DNA of 10,238 bases from Nitrospinae bacterium CG11_big_fil_rev_8_21_14_0_20_56_8 (GTDB lineage Bacteria; Nitrospinota; Nitrospinia; Nitrospinales; VA-1): positions 1-10,238 of the forward strand of contig PCWF01000187.1 of the NCBI GenBank assembly GCA_002796165.1, in the 5' to 3' direction. This document shows positions 1-8,211 of the stretch, piece after piece. The notes under the pieces were generated by a model that saw only the letters and a list, made by a program, of their open reading frames with translations, was not told the origin of the DNA and ran no database searches. The position numbers were made by a program, and so were the translations under genes. Each line of letters opens with the position of its first letter. Positions within the stretch are counted from its first letter, which is position 1.

Positions 1-1166
1 AAACAGGAGAAGTGAACCGGGGGGGAGCAGATGCGGAGGTGTACTTCCCGGGCACCGGCGTCGCGAAGCATTTTCACGATTTTCCGGCTGGTGGTCCCGC
101 GCACGATGGAGTCGTCGATCACCACGATCCGCTTGTCCTTGATGATCGATTTGACCGCGTTGAGCTTGATCTTGACCCCGAAATGACGGATCTGGGATTG
201 CGGTTCGATGAAGGTGCGGCCCACATAATGGTTGCGGATGAGGCCCCACTCGAAGGGAATTTGGGATTCCTCCGCATATCCCATGGCGGAGAGCACTCCC
301 GAGTCGGGAACGGGAATCACGAGGTCGGCCTCCACCGGCGCCTCCTGCGCCAGAGCGCGGCCCATTTTCTTGCGAACGGTGTATACAAAATCGCTGAACA
401 GGTAACTGTCGGGGCGGGCAAAATAGATATACTCGAACACGCATTGCCGCGATGGAGCTTTGGAGAACGGGTAGTAGGAACGCAGGCCTGTGTGGTCGAT
501 CAGCAGTAATTCGCCGGGATGGATCTCCCGAACGTATTCCGCGTCGATCAGGTCCATCACGCAGGATTCGGAGGCGACGATCCATCCTCCGTCGAGCTTG
601 CCCAGGCAGAGCGGGCGAAATCCGTTTGGATCGCGGGCGGCGATCATTTCGTTCTCGGTCATCAGGAGAACCGAGTAAGCCCCCTTCACCTGGCCCAGCG
701 CGGCCGAGGTGCGGTCCACGAAGGACCCCCGGTACTTGCCCATGAGATGAAGGATCACTTCGCTGTCGTTGGTGGACTGGAACACCGCTCCGTGTTCTCC
801 CAGTTCATCACGGATCTTTCGGGCATTGACGAGGTTCCCGTTGTGGGCCAGCGCCAGAGAACCGCTGGCATAATTGATCAGGCAGGGTTGCGCGTTCTTG
901 ATCTGGCTTTCGCCGGAGGTGGAATACCGGTTGTGTCCGATCGCCATCCTTCCCGGCAGTTTTTTGAGCCGGTCGCCGTCGAACACATCGGCGACAAGCC
1001 CCATCCCGATCTGGAGATGCATCTTTCCCTCGTGGCTGGACACGATGCCCGCGCTCTCCTGACCGCGGTGCTGGAGCGCATAGAGCCCCAGGTAGGCCAG
1101 ATTCGCCGCTTCGGGATGATCGAAAATCCCGACTACCCCGCACTCTTCATGTAACTTGTCTGGCAT
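1..1166 (-). CDS. purF: Amidophosphoribosyltransferase (glutamine PRPP amidotransferase), 3' end cut by window edge
   Basis: Catalyses the committed first step of de novo purine synthesis, PRPP + glutamine to phosphoribosylamine, in the cytoplasm. The first 388 residues are visible and the frame is open to the left edge. The start is ATG 1166-1164, giving MPDKLHEECGVVGIF. Cys9 is the expected N-terminal nucleophile of the class II glutaminase domain, so residues 1-8 look like the short self-cleaved propeptide known from Bacillus-type PurF. Further signatures are LQHRGQESAGI (31-41), GHNRYSTSG (77-85), HNGNLVN (108-114), VPDSG (286-290), GLIRNHYVGRTFI (308-320) and the PRPP-binding loop IDDSIVRGTTS (350-360). 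Cys242 and Cys388 lie where Fe-S cluster ligands occur in Bacillus-type enzymes; the last two expected ligands fall outside the window. The gene overlaps the end of purL by 20 bp in a different frame and is the last visible gene of the purSQLF operon. No strong ribosome site precedes it, so coupling to purL is likely. Confidence 0.96.
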   Translation of the reverse strand, partial: MPDKLHEECGVVGIFDHPEAANLAYLGLYALQHRGQESAGIVSSHEGKMHLQIGMGLVADVFDGDRLKKLPGRMAIGHNRYSTSGESQIKNAQPCLINYASGSLALAHNGNLVNARKIRDELGEHGAVFQSTNDSEVILHLMGKYRGSFVDRTSAALGQVKGAYSVLLMTENEMIAARDPNGFRPLCLGKLDGGWIVASESCVMDLIDAEYVREIHPGELLLIDHTGLRSYYPFSKAPSRQCVFEYIYFARPDSYLFSDFVYTVRKKMGRALAQEAPVEADLVIPVPDSGVLSAMGYAEESQIPFEWGLIRNHYVGRTFIEPQSQIRHFGVKIKLNAVKSIIKDKRIVVIDDSIVRGTTSRKIVKMLRDAGAREVHLRICSPPVHFSC

Positions 1167-3390
1167 ATTCGCCCAACGCCCCTTTCCAAAAGTTGCGCAG
1201 GACCTCGACACGGGTTCGGATGAATTCCGCCCCATTAAAGGTCACCGAGAGATCCTCTCCCCCCACACGCCCGATGACCGCGAAATCGACGCCGCTCCGT
1301 TCCGCCGCGGCCAGGATTTCTTCCCGCCGCTCTCCGGAAAAACTGATCAGAATTCTCGATTGCGTCTCTCCGAACAGGAAGGCGTCCCTGCGGATGGTCG
1401 ATTCCAGTTCGATCGCCGCCCCCACCGGCTGGCCGGGACCGCTGATACAACATTCGGCGAGAGCGACGGCCAATCCCCCTTCGGAGCAGTCGTGAGCGGA
1501 GGCGATGAATCCCTTCCCGATCAATTCGCGGCAAAACTCCTGGGCCTGCCGTTCCGCCCGCAGTTCAAGAGTGGGCACGCCGCCGCACACCTGCTCGAAC
1601 ATTACTTTAAGATACTCGCTTCCACCCAGTTCCTCAATGGTGAGACCGATCAGACCCACAAAATCCCCGGTTCGCTTGAACCATTGGGTCATGTGTTTTC
1701 GGGAATCTTCAAGGAGGCCCACCACCGCCACGGTGGGAGTGGGGAAAATTCCGATACCCCGGGTTTCATTATATAAGCTGACGTTTCCGCTGACCACCGG
1801 GATCTCCAGGAATTTGCACGCTTCCGCGATGCCCTGGACCCCCTGCTCGAATTGCCACATGATCTCCGGCTTCTCCGGGTTGCCGAAGTTCAGGCAATTG
1901 GTGAGGCCGATGGGAAATGCCCCCGAACAGGCCAGGTTGCGGCTGGATTCGGCCACCGCGATCCGGGCGCCGTTGAAGGGATCCAGATAGCAGTACCGGC
2001 TGTTGCAATCCACCGAAATGGCCACCGCTTTGGAGGTTCCGGGAACCCTCAGGACGGCGGCATCGGATCCCGGCAAAACCAGCGTGTTCAGGCGCACCAT
2101 GTGGTCATATTGATCGTACACCCATTCCTTGCTGGCGATGTTGAGCGAACTGAGCAACCGTTTGAGCGCGGCGTCTCCCCGGTCCGGTTCCGGCAGATCG
2201 TTGAGGTTCAGGTGGTCCACCTCGTCGAGGTAATTGGGGCGGCGAATCTTGCGTTTGAGGCTGAGCGGACCCTCGACCACCACGTGCACGGGCAGGTCGG
2301 CCACCACGTCGCCCCCTTCAATTAGACGCACGCGAGGTTGCTCGGTCACGCGCCCGACGACGGCGGCATCGAGATCCCATTTGCGGAAAATCTCCAGCGC
2401 CTCTTCTTCGTGCCCGGCTTCCACCACAACCAGCATACGCTCCTGGGATTCGGAAAGCATGATCTCGTAGGGAGTCATCCCCTTTTCCCGGCGGGGAACC
2501 TGGTCGAGGTCGAGATCGATCCCCGTTCCGGCCCGGCTGGCCATCTCGAAAGAGGAGGAGGTCAGCCCGGCGGCCCCCATGTCCTGGATCCCGACCACCC
2601 AGGGATGTTTCATGAGATCGAGACTGGCCTCGATGAGCAGTTTTTCGGTGAACGGGTCCCCGACCTGGACGGTGGGCCGTTTCTCCTCGCTGGATTCGTC
2701 GAACTCGGCGGAGGCCAGAAGGCTGGCCCCGTGAATTCCATCGCGGCCGGTCTTCGATCCGAAATAAATCACGGGGTTCCCCGTACCGGAGGCCCGTCCC
2801 AGGAATACCTTGTCCGCCTTGATCAGACCGAGGCAAAACACATTGACCAGAATGTTGCCGTTGTAACAATCGTCGAAATAAATTTCCCCGCCCACCGTAG
2901 GCACGCCGGTGCAGTTGCCGTAGTTGGAAATTCCCTCGACCACTCCATTGAGCAGAAACCGCATGCGCGGATCGGCGGGGTCGCCGAAGCGGAGGGAGTC
3001 GAGCAAGGCGATGGGCCGCGCCCCCATGGTGAAGATGTCGCGCAAAATCCCGCCCACTCCCGTTGCCGCTCCCTGGTGCGGCTCGACGAAGGAAGGGTGG
3101 TTGTGGCTCTCGATCTTGAATACCACCGCAAGCCCGTCCCCGATATCCACCACTCCCGCATTCTCGCCCGGCCCCTGGATCACGCGCGGCCCCTCGGTGG
3201 GCAGGGCGCTGAGAAACGGCCGGGAACTCTTATAACTGCAATGCTCGCTCCACATGACCGAGAATATCCCCAGCTCGGTCAGGTTGGGGATGCGGCCCAG
3301 CAGATCGAGGATGCGCCGGTATTCCTCCCCGGTGAGGCCGTGCTCCCGGGCGATTTGCACATTGACGGTAACGTCGGGAGATAATTTCAT
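1147..3390 (-). CDS. purL: Phosphoribosylformylglycinamidine synthase subunit II (small PurL)
   Basis: ATP-dependent synthetase subunit that converts FGAR to FGAM with ammonia delivered by PurQ; PurS bridges the two. At 747 residues it has the normal length for the small PurL type, not the ~1300-residue fused enterobacterial form. Visible motifs: WSEHCSYKSSRPFL (47-60, with conserved His50), KIESHNHPSFVEPHQGAATG (92-111, nucleotide/metal-binding region), NYGNCTGVPTVGGEI (156-170), QDMGAAGLTSSS in the middle and DCSEGGLAVALAECC near the C-terminus. The last two belong to the two AIRS-like halves of the fold. The start ATG (3390-3388) overlaps the purQ stop as ATGA, and no good Shine-Dalgarno is seen, so re-initiation after purQ is the likely mode of translation. 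The stop TGA (1149-1147) lies inside purF. The reading frame looks intact. Confidence 0.98.
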   Translation of the reverse strand: MKLSPDVTVNVQIAREHGLTGEEYRRILDLLGRIPNLTELGIFSVMWSEHCSYKSSRPFLSALPTEGPRVIQGPGENAGVVDIGDGLAVVFKIESHNHPSFVEPHQGAATGVGGILRDIFTMGARPIALLDSLRFGDPADPRMRFLLNGVVEGISNYGNCTGVPTVGGEIYFDDCYNGNILVNVFCLGLIKADKVFLGRASGTGNPVIYFGSKTGRDGIHGASLLASAEFDESSEEKRPTVQVGDPFTEKLLIEASLDLMKHPWVVGIQDMGAAGLTSSSFEMASRAGTGIDLDLDQVPRREKGMTPYEIMLSESQERMLVVVEAGHEEEALEIFRKWDLDAAVVGRVTEQPRVRLIEGGDVVADLPVHVVVEGPLSLKRKIRRPNYLDEVDHLNLNDLPEPDRGDAALKRLLSSLNIASKEWVYDQYDHMVRLNTLVLPGSDAAVLRVPGTSKAVAISVDCNSRYCYLDPFNGARIAVAESSRNLACSGAFPIGLTNCLNFGNPEKPEIMWQFEQGVQGIAEACKFLEIPVVSGNVSLYNETRGIGIFPTPTVAVVGLLEDSRKHMTQWFKRTGDFVGLIGLTIEELGGSEYLKVMFEQVCGGVPTLELRAERQAQEFCRELIGKGFIASAHDCSEGGLAVALAECCISGPGQPVGAAIELESTIRRDAFLFGETQSRILISFSGERREEILAAAERSGVDFAVIGRVGGEDLSVTFNGAEFIRTRVEVLRNFWKGALGEYARQVT

Positions 3391-4091
3391 AGGGCGGGGG
3401 AGGCGCAGGATTCAATGAGGGATTGAAACACGCGCTGGCCGTCCACATCGGGCCACAGGGGGTCGGCCACCCGTTCGGGATGCGGCATCATGCCCAGGAC
3501 GTTCCCGGCCTCGTTGACGATCCCGGCGATGTTGTTCATCGACCCGTTGGGGTTGGCCGCCTCGCCGCCCCGGCCGGATTCATCGCAATAGGTGAACACG
3601 ACCTGGCGGTTGGCTTCCAGCCGGGACAGGGTTTCGCGGTCGGCGTAATAGCCTCCCTGGTGATGGGCGATGGGAATCTTGAGCACGGCACCGGGCGAGC
3701 AGGTGCGGGTAAACGCGGTGGCGGCATTCTCCACCTTCACGTAAACGTGGCGGCAGATAAACTTCTGCGTGTCGTTGTGGAGCAGGGCTCCCGGCAACAG
3801 CCCCGCCTCGACCAGGATCTGAAATCCGTTGCAAATTCCCAGCACTCGTCCCCCGTCCCCGGCGTAACGGGTCACCGCCTTCATGATCGGGGAAAAACGG
3901 GCGATGGCCCCTGCGCGAAGATAATCCCCGTAGGAAAACCCGCCCGGAAGGACGACGAAGTTGAAAGCCGAAAGATCCCGCTCCTCCTTGTGCCAGATGA
4001 ATTCGGTCTCGACCCCGAACACATGTTTCAGGATATGATAGCAGTCGTGATCGCAGTTGGAGCCCGGAAACACGACGACGGCGCTTTTCAT
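3387..4091 (-). CDS. purQ: Phosphoribosylformylglycinamidine synthase subunit I (glutaminase PurQ)
   Basis: Class I glutamine amidotransferase subunit that hydrolyses glutamine and passes ammonia to PurL. From the chosen start it is 234 residues, within the normal PurQ range. It begins MKSAVVVFPGSNCDHD, the standard PurQ opening. The oxyanion/nucleophile region includes LPGGFSYGDYLRAGAIA (48-64) and GICNGFQIL (85-93) with catalytic Cys87. The triad is completed by His204 and Glu206 in MMPHPERV. An in-frame ATG five codons upstream (4106) would add MVDSI and cannot be excluded, because neither start has a convincing ribosome site; family comparison favours 4091. The gap to purS is 27 bp with this start. 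Its TGA overlaps the purL ATG by 4 bp. Confidence 0.97.
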   Translation of the reverse strand: MKSAVVVFPGSNCDHDCYHILKHVFGVETEFIWHKEERDLSAFNFVVLPGGFSYGDYLRAGAIARFSPIMKAVTRYAGDGGRVLGICNGFQILVEAGLLPGALLHNDTQKFICRHVYVKVENAATAFTRTCSPGAVLKIPIAHHQGGYYADRETLSRLEANRQVVFTYCDESGRGGEAANPNGSMNNIAGIVNEAGNVLGMMPHPERVADPLWPDVDGQRVFQSLIESCASPAL

Positions 4092-4118
4092 GATGGAATC
4101 GACCATGGGGTGGAAAAA

Positions 4119-4367
4119 TCACTCTTCCGAAGCGAGTGTGTACCGGTAGGACTCGATCACCGTATTGGCGAGGAGTTTTTCGCACATTTCCTTGACCAAA
4201 GCCTCGGCCTCGACATCGGTGATATCCTTGAAATGCACCTCAAGGTATTTCCCGACGCGAACATCCTTGACTTCATTGTATCCCAGGTCGGTCAGGGTGT
4301 GATGCACCGCTTTTCCCTGGGAATCGAGGACGCCTTTTTTCAATGTCACTTGTATTTTTGCAATCAT
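4119..4367 (-). CDS. purS: Phosphoribosylformylglycinamidine synthase subunit PurS
   Basis: Small structural subunit of the PurSLQ FGAM synthetase; it mediates contact between the glutaminase and synthetase subunits. It has 82 residues, matching the usual ~80. The sequence MIAKIQVTLKKGVLDSQGKA is followed by VHHTLTDLGYNEVKDVRVGK and later EMCEKLLANTVIESYRY, all hallmark PurS segments. The start is ATG at 4367. A longer frame from TTG at 4403 would add twelve residues with no family support. No clear ribosome site is visible upstream. It is the first gene of the minus-strand purine operon, so the promoter should lie in the 4368-4593 region. Confidence 0.97.
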   Translation of the reverse strand: MIAKIQVTLKKGVLDSQGKAVHHTLTDLGYNEVKDVRVGKYLEVHFKDITDVEAEALVKEMCEKLLANTVIESYRYTLASEE

Positions 4368-4593
4368 GCAACGAAATCTAACAAAAAAATGTTCCGGAAC
4401 CAAACGGTTTTATAAAATAGAATTCAGATTCAACCGGAAAACCCGGCCCGCGATTTTGCCTTGCCCGGAAAATTATGATAAACAAGGGGTTATGGTTTTT
4501 CAGAAGCGGGCCGGAACCGGCGATCGTTTCGATCGCTCCTGAACAAAGCCGACCGATTTCCTCAAACCCGGAATTCAACGATTCAGATTGTCC
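4368..4593. promoter_or_regulatory. Divergent intergenic region between purS and the membrane-protein gene
   Basis: This 226-bp stretch separates purS (minus) from the plus-strand gene starting at 4594 and must carry both promoters unless transcription enters from outside. It is more AT-rich than the flanking genes. For the plus strand, TATGAT at 4474-4479 is a good -10-like hexamer, but there is no convincing -35 at 16-18 bp. For the minus strand, the palindrome TTTTATAAAA (4408-4417) supplies a TATAAA, but the nearest -35-like TTGAAT is only 13 bp upstream, too close for a standard sigma-70 promoter. A small TTCCGGAA palindrome sits at 4392-4399. I see no purine-riboswitch core. The promoter assignments are tentative; the region being regulatory follows from gene layout. 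Confidence 0.4.
4511..4536. repeat. Inverted repeats in the purS-divergent region
   Basis: GCGATCG (4520-4526) and CGATCGC (4530-4536) form a perfect 7-bp inverted repeat with a TTT spacer, immediately preceded by the palindrome CCGGAACCGG (4511-4520). There is no T-run after the repeat on either strand, so it is not a typical intrinsic terminator. It could be an operator-like site or just a hairpin. It lies about 150 bp upstream of purS and about 60 bp upstream of the membrane-protein gene. Confidence 0.5.
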
Positions 4594-6123
4594 ATGAACC
4601 TGTCTCTCGAACAACGATTGTCCTGGCTGGTGTTTCTTTTTTTCCTTTCGGTGTATTTGCTGACCAGCCAGGGCTCCATCCAGTCTTCGGACGGAAAGAT
4701 CATGTACTTTCTGACCCAGGCGGTGATCGAACACCACCAGTTCAACCTGTCCGATTACTTCGACGGGTCCACGGTGGAGCGGTTTTCCAAATACGGGCTC
4801 GGCATGAGCGTGCTGGCGATCCCATTTTACGTGGCGGGGCTGGGATTATCGAAGGTGCTGGGAATCGATCCGGTATTCACGACTACCTTCTGCGTCAGCC
4901 TCATCAACGCGTGGGTCACCGCGTTGAGTTGTCTGATGGTTTTCCGTTTCGGCCGCGACCGGTTCAACTTCCGTTACCGGACGGCATGGGTCCTGAGCCT
5001 CGCCTTCGGCCTGTCGACCCCAGCCTGGGTTTACTCCGAGGACTTCATGAGCGAACCGGCGACCACGCTGGTCCTCCTTTGCGCGGCGTATTTAATCACC
5101 GATCCCCGCCCCGCCCTCAAAAACCAGAATTTGTTGTGGGCGGGAATTTTTCTCGGACTGGGGCTTCTTTTCCGCGCATCCACGGCCATCGCCCTGCCCG
5201 GTTTTCTTCTCTACCTCGCCCTGACCGGGGGACACCGGGGCGGGGAAAAATATTGCGATCTCCTGGCCGATCTGGCCCGGTTTACGCTTCCCCTGCTCCT
5301 GTTCCTCTGCGTCATTTTTTTTTACAACTTCGTCCGCTACCAGAATATCTTCGTGAGCGGTTACGAAAAGGGATTCGGTCCGTGGCTCTTCAAGGGACTC
5401 TACGGAATCCTGTTTTCCCCCGGCAAGTCCATGTTCCTTTACGCCCCGGTGCTGATGCTGGGGTGCGCGGGGATCCCGGGATTTTTCCGCTCCCGTCCGG
5501 GCTCCGCTTTACTATTCGTCTGGATCATTCTCGCTCACCTGATGCTGTTTTCCTGCTGGCACAGTTGGTTCGGGGGGCTGAGCTGGGGTCCGCGCCTCAT
5601 GCTGGTGACCTTTCCCTTTCTCGTTCTTCCCGCCGGGTTTCTGCTGGAATCCAATCCCAGGGTGTTCAACACCCCGGTGGCCTACCTCATCGCGCTCGGA
5701 ATTTTGATCCAGATCCCCGGCGTCACCGTGAACATGGCCCGCTACTATTATTTCATGAAAGCGGAGTACGGCGAGAAGGCACACGACCTCATTCTGTACT
5801 CCGCGCCGCACACGCCTTTGCTGGGACAGTTCGGCATGATGGGGCAGGTGATCCGTAACCTCGGCGACCGCAAGGGGATGGAAGAGCGGGTAGCTATCGC
5901 CAAACAGCAGGGCCGGTTCACCGGGATGGACCCGGCAACGGTCCTGAAGAAGGGGCTGGCCGTCAACGCTCCCAACTTCTGGTGGCTGTACCTCTACCTG
6001 TTCGGCTACCCGTTCATCATGGCGGGACTGCCCCCCCTTGTTCTCTTGTCAACCGTGTGGATTTGCGGTTATAAGATTAATATCCTCACCGGAGAACCCC
6101 ACCGGCCTTCTCCGGATTCCTGA
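4594..6123 (+). CDS. Polytopic membrane protein, probable GT-C (GT39-like) glycosyltransferase
   Basis: A 509-residue integral membrane protein with roughly ten hydrophobic segments, starting at residues 10-25 (WLVFLFFLSVYLL) and ending at 463-492. The first extracytoplasmic loop contains SSDGKIMYFLTQAVIEHHQF (31-50) followed by SKYGLGMSVLAIPFYVAG (65-82). Such a loop with an acidic residue after TM1, then a KYGLG-type motif, is typical of lipid-phosphosugar-dependent GT-C proteins. A second signature is SCWHSWFGGLSWGPRLMLV (320-338), resembling the W-x-G-G-x-S-W-G-x-R-x-L motif of this family. By homology it would transfer a sugar from a polyprenyl carrier on the outer face of the inner membrane; acceptor and sugar are unknown. 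The start is ATG 4594; TTG 4588 is possible, and no strong ribosome site distinguishes them. The aldolase-dehydrogenase gene follows 28 bp downstream on the same strand, so co-transcription is plausible, though a functional link is not evident. Confidence 0.7.
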   Translation: MNLSLEQRLSWLVFLFFLSVYLLTSQGSIQSSDGKIMYFLTQAVIEHHQFNLSDYFDGSTVERFSKYGLGMSVLAIPFYVAGLGLSKVLGIDPVFTTTFCVSLINAWVTALSCLMVFRFGRDRFNFRYRTAWVLSLAFGLSTPAWVYSEDFMSEPATTLVLLCAAYLITDPRPALKNQNLLWAGIFLGLGLLFRASTAIALPGFLLYLALTGGHRGGEKYCDLLADLARFTLPLLLFLCVIFFYNFVRYQNIFVSGYEKGFGPWLFKGLYGILFSPGKSMFLYAPVLMLGCAGIPGFFRSRPGSALLFVWIILAHLMLFSCWHSWFGGLSWGPRLMLVTFPFLVLPAGFLLESNPRVFNTPVAYLIALGILIQIPGVTVNMARYYYFMKAEYGEKAHDLILYSAPHTPLLGQFGMMGQVIRNLGDRKGMEERVAIAKQQGRFTGMDPATVLKKGLAVNAPNFWWLYLYLFGYPFIMAGLPPLVLLSTVWICGYKINILTGEPHRPSPDS

Positions 6124-6139
6124 ACTGCAACTCCACCGC

Positions 6140-6144
6140 AAAGG
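6140..6144 (+). promoter_or_regulatory. Ribosome binding site that decides the aldolase-dehydrogenase start
   Basis: AAAGG lies 7 nt upstream of ATG 6152. This supports starting the enzyme at MENLWKASEA instead of at an in-frame ATG at 6038 that lies inside the preceding gene. Confidence 0.55.
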
Positions 6145-6151
6145 TTTGAAC

Positions 6152-8206
6152 ATGGAAAACCTCTGGAAAGCCAGCGAGGCCCAGGCGGCCATCGAACAAT
6201 ATAAGGATCATTCCGAAGATATCGCCCTGCGCGTGTACACGTCCCGTCTCATCGGCAGGGACCCGCGCCTGGTGCTCCACGGGGGGGGCAACACTTCGGT
6301 GAAATCGGCCGCCCGCAACAAGGTGGGCGAGGAGGTCAATGTCCTGTACGTCAAGGGAAGCGGGTGGGACCTGGACACGCTGGAACCTCAGGGCCTCCCC
6401 GGGGTGACTCTCGACCACCTGCTCAAACTGCGCCGGCTGGACCGGTTGAGCGACGAAGATATGGTGAACGAGCAACGCACGCACCTGCTCGACGCCTCGT
6501 CCCCCAACCCCTCGGTCGAAACGCTCCTGCATGCCTTTCTTCCGCACAAATTCATCGACCACTCGCACGCCGATGCGATTCTCGTGATCGCCAACCAGCC
6601 GAATTCCGAATCGCTGTGCCGGGAAATCTATGGCGGAGCGTTGGGTATCGTTCCCTACATCATGCCCGGATTCGACTTGGCGCGCGCGGCGGCGGAGATG
6701 TACGAAAAAAATCCGCAGGTCCAAGGACTGGTCCTCATCAATCACGGCCTGTTCACCTTTGGCGGCACCGCGAAAGAAAGCTACGACCGGCACATCGAGG
6801 CGGTCGGAAAGGCCGAGGAATACATCGCCCGAAAGGACCGCCGGGCATTGACCGCGCTCAAGATCGGCGCGGCGGGCAAAGACGATATCCTGAAAGCCGT
6901 CGCCCCCCTCCTGCGCGGACTGTACCGGAAACAGTCGGGCGCCTCATGGGTCGTGCATTACCGGGAAGACCCGCAGGCGTACCAGTTCGCCACCAGCAAG
7001 GAATGCGCGGAATGGTCGCAGATCGGCACCGCCACGCCCGACCACGTGATCCGCACCAAGCAGAAACCGCTCCTCCTCAATCCCAAAAACATCGGCGACA
7101 CCGACAAATTGCGCGAAGAGATCGAGTCGGCCCTCGGCCAGTACGCCACGGCCTACCATCAATATTTCGTGACCCAGCAGAAAGCCAAGGGCATCGAGAA
7201 AAAAGAGCTGGACCGTCTGCCGCGCGTGGTCCTGATCGCCGGACTGGGCCTCGTCACCCTCGGCAAGAACCTGAAGGAAGCCACCATCGCCGCCGACATC
7301 TACCAGCACACCATCGACATCATCTGGAAATCGTTCAGCATCGGCCGCTTCCAGCCGCTGGAAAGCGGCGACCTGTTCGATATGGAATACTGGTCGCTGG
7401 AGCAGGCCAAGCTGGGCAAGGCCAAGCCCCCGCAACTGAACGGCAAGATCGTGTACGTCACCGGCGCCGCCTCCGGCATCGGTTCCGCCACCGCCAGGCT
7501 GTTCGCCCAGCACGGCGCGCACCTGTTCCTGGTGGACCTCGACCGCAACAAGCTCACGGCAGTCAAGGACGCGATCCGAAAACAATTCAAAACTCCGGTG
7601 GAAATCCAGCCGCTGGATCTCACCGACGAGATGGCCGTGCAGGAATCCTTCGACCATGTGATCGCGAAGTTTGGCGGGCTCGACATTCTGGTCTCGAATG
7701 CGGGCAACGCCCCCCAGGGGCGGATCGGCGACGTGGACCCGGCGGCGCTCCGCGCCAGTTTCGAGCTCAACTTTTTCGCGCACCAGGCGGTGGCGTCCCG
7801 CGCCGTAAAGATCTTTCTTGCCCAGGGAACCGAGGGAGTTCTGCTGTTCAACGCCTCCAAGGCGGCGTTCAATCCCGGCCCCCACTTCGGCCCCTACGCC
7901 CTGCCCAAGGCGGCGGTGGTCGCCCTCATGAAACAGTACGCGCTCGATTACGGGAAGGAAGGGATTCGCTCCAACGCCATCAACGCCGACCGGATCCGGA
8001 CCGGGATCTTCTCCGACGAAGTGATCGAGAAACGGGCGGCGGCGCGGGGACTCACGCCCGACGACTATTTCAAAGCCAACCTGCTGGGGCAGGAAGTGTA
8101 CGACACCGACGTGGCGCAGGGGTTTCTCGACCTCGCCCTGGCCGCAAAAACCACCGGGAGCGTGCTCACCATCGACGGCGGCAACATCGCCGCCAGCCCG
8201 AGATAG
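6152..8206 (+). CDS. Bifunctional class II aldolase / short-chain dehydrogenase
   Basis: A 684-residue two-domain enzyme. The N-terminal domain (about 1-420) is a class II aldolase/adducin fold: LVLHGGGNTSVKS (40-52) is the phosphate-binding loop, SVETLLH (121-127) carries the likely catalytic Glu123, and His137, His139 (DHSHAD) and His198 (INHGLFTFGG) are the metal ligands. The C-terminal domain (about 430-684) is a classical SDR: TGAASGIG (437-444) binds the dinucleotide, Asp462 after beta-2 suggests NAD preference, NAG is at 516-518, and the Ser569, Tyr582 (YALPK) and Lys586 triad is complete. This architecture matches the family annotated as bifunctional rhamnulose-1-phosphate aldolase/alcohol dehydrogenase, which would cleave a ketose-1-phosphate to DHAP and an aldehyde and act on the aldehyde. 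No rhamnose or fucose isomerase, kinase or regulator is in the window, so the true substrate is uncertain. An AAAGG site precedes the start. Both active sites look intact. Confidence 0.92.
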   Translation: MENLWKASEAQAAIEQYKDHSEDIALRVYTSRLIGRDPRLVLHGGGNTSVKSAARNKVGEEVNVLYVKGSGWDLDTLEPQGLPGVTLDHLLKLRRLDRLSDEDMVNEQRTHLLDASSPNPSVETLLHAFLPHKFIDHSHADAILVIANQPNSESLCREIYGGALGIVPYIMPGFDLARAAAEMYEKNPQVQGLVLINHGLFTFGGTAKESYDRHIEAVGKAEEYIARKDRRALTALKIGAAGKDDILKAVAPLLRGLYRKQSGASWVVHYREDPQAYQFATSKECAEWSQIGTATPDHVIRTKQKPLLLNPKNIGDTDKLREEIESALGQYATAYHQYFVTQQKAKGIEKKELDRLPRVVLIAGLGLVTLGKNLKEATIAADIYQHTIDIIWKSFSIGRFQPLESGDLFDMEYWSLEQAKLGKAKPPQLNGKIVYVTGAASGIGSATARLFAQHGAHLFLVDLDRNKLTAVKDAIRKQFKTPVEIQPLDLTDEMAVQESFDHVIAKFGGLDILVSNAGNAPQGRIGDVDPAALRASFELNFFAHQAVASRAVKIFLAQGTEGVLLFNASKAAFNPGPHFGPYALPKAAVVALMKQYALDYGKEGIRSNAINADRIRTGIFSDEVIEKRAAARGLTPDDYFKANLLGQEVYDTDVAQGFLDLALAAKTTGSVLTIDGGNIAASPR

Positions 8207-8211
8207 GAAAA

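Noticed and set aside
2338..3384. Long plus-strand open frame (348 codons) opposite purL
   Set aside because: Antisense shadow of a GC-rich gene; the PurL motifs on the minus strand are unambiguous.
3423..4415. Long plus-strand open frame (330 codons) opposite purQ and purS
   Set aside because: Shadow spanning two well-identified genes; composition and lack of motifs argue against coding.
4368..4593. Purine riboswitch upstream of purS
   Set aside because: Looked for the conserved purine-aptamer core and loop-loop sequences on the minus strand and did not find them.
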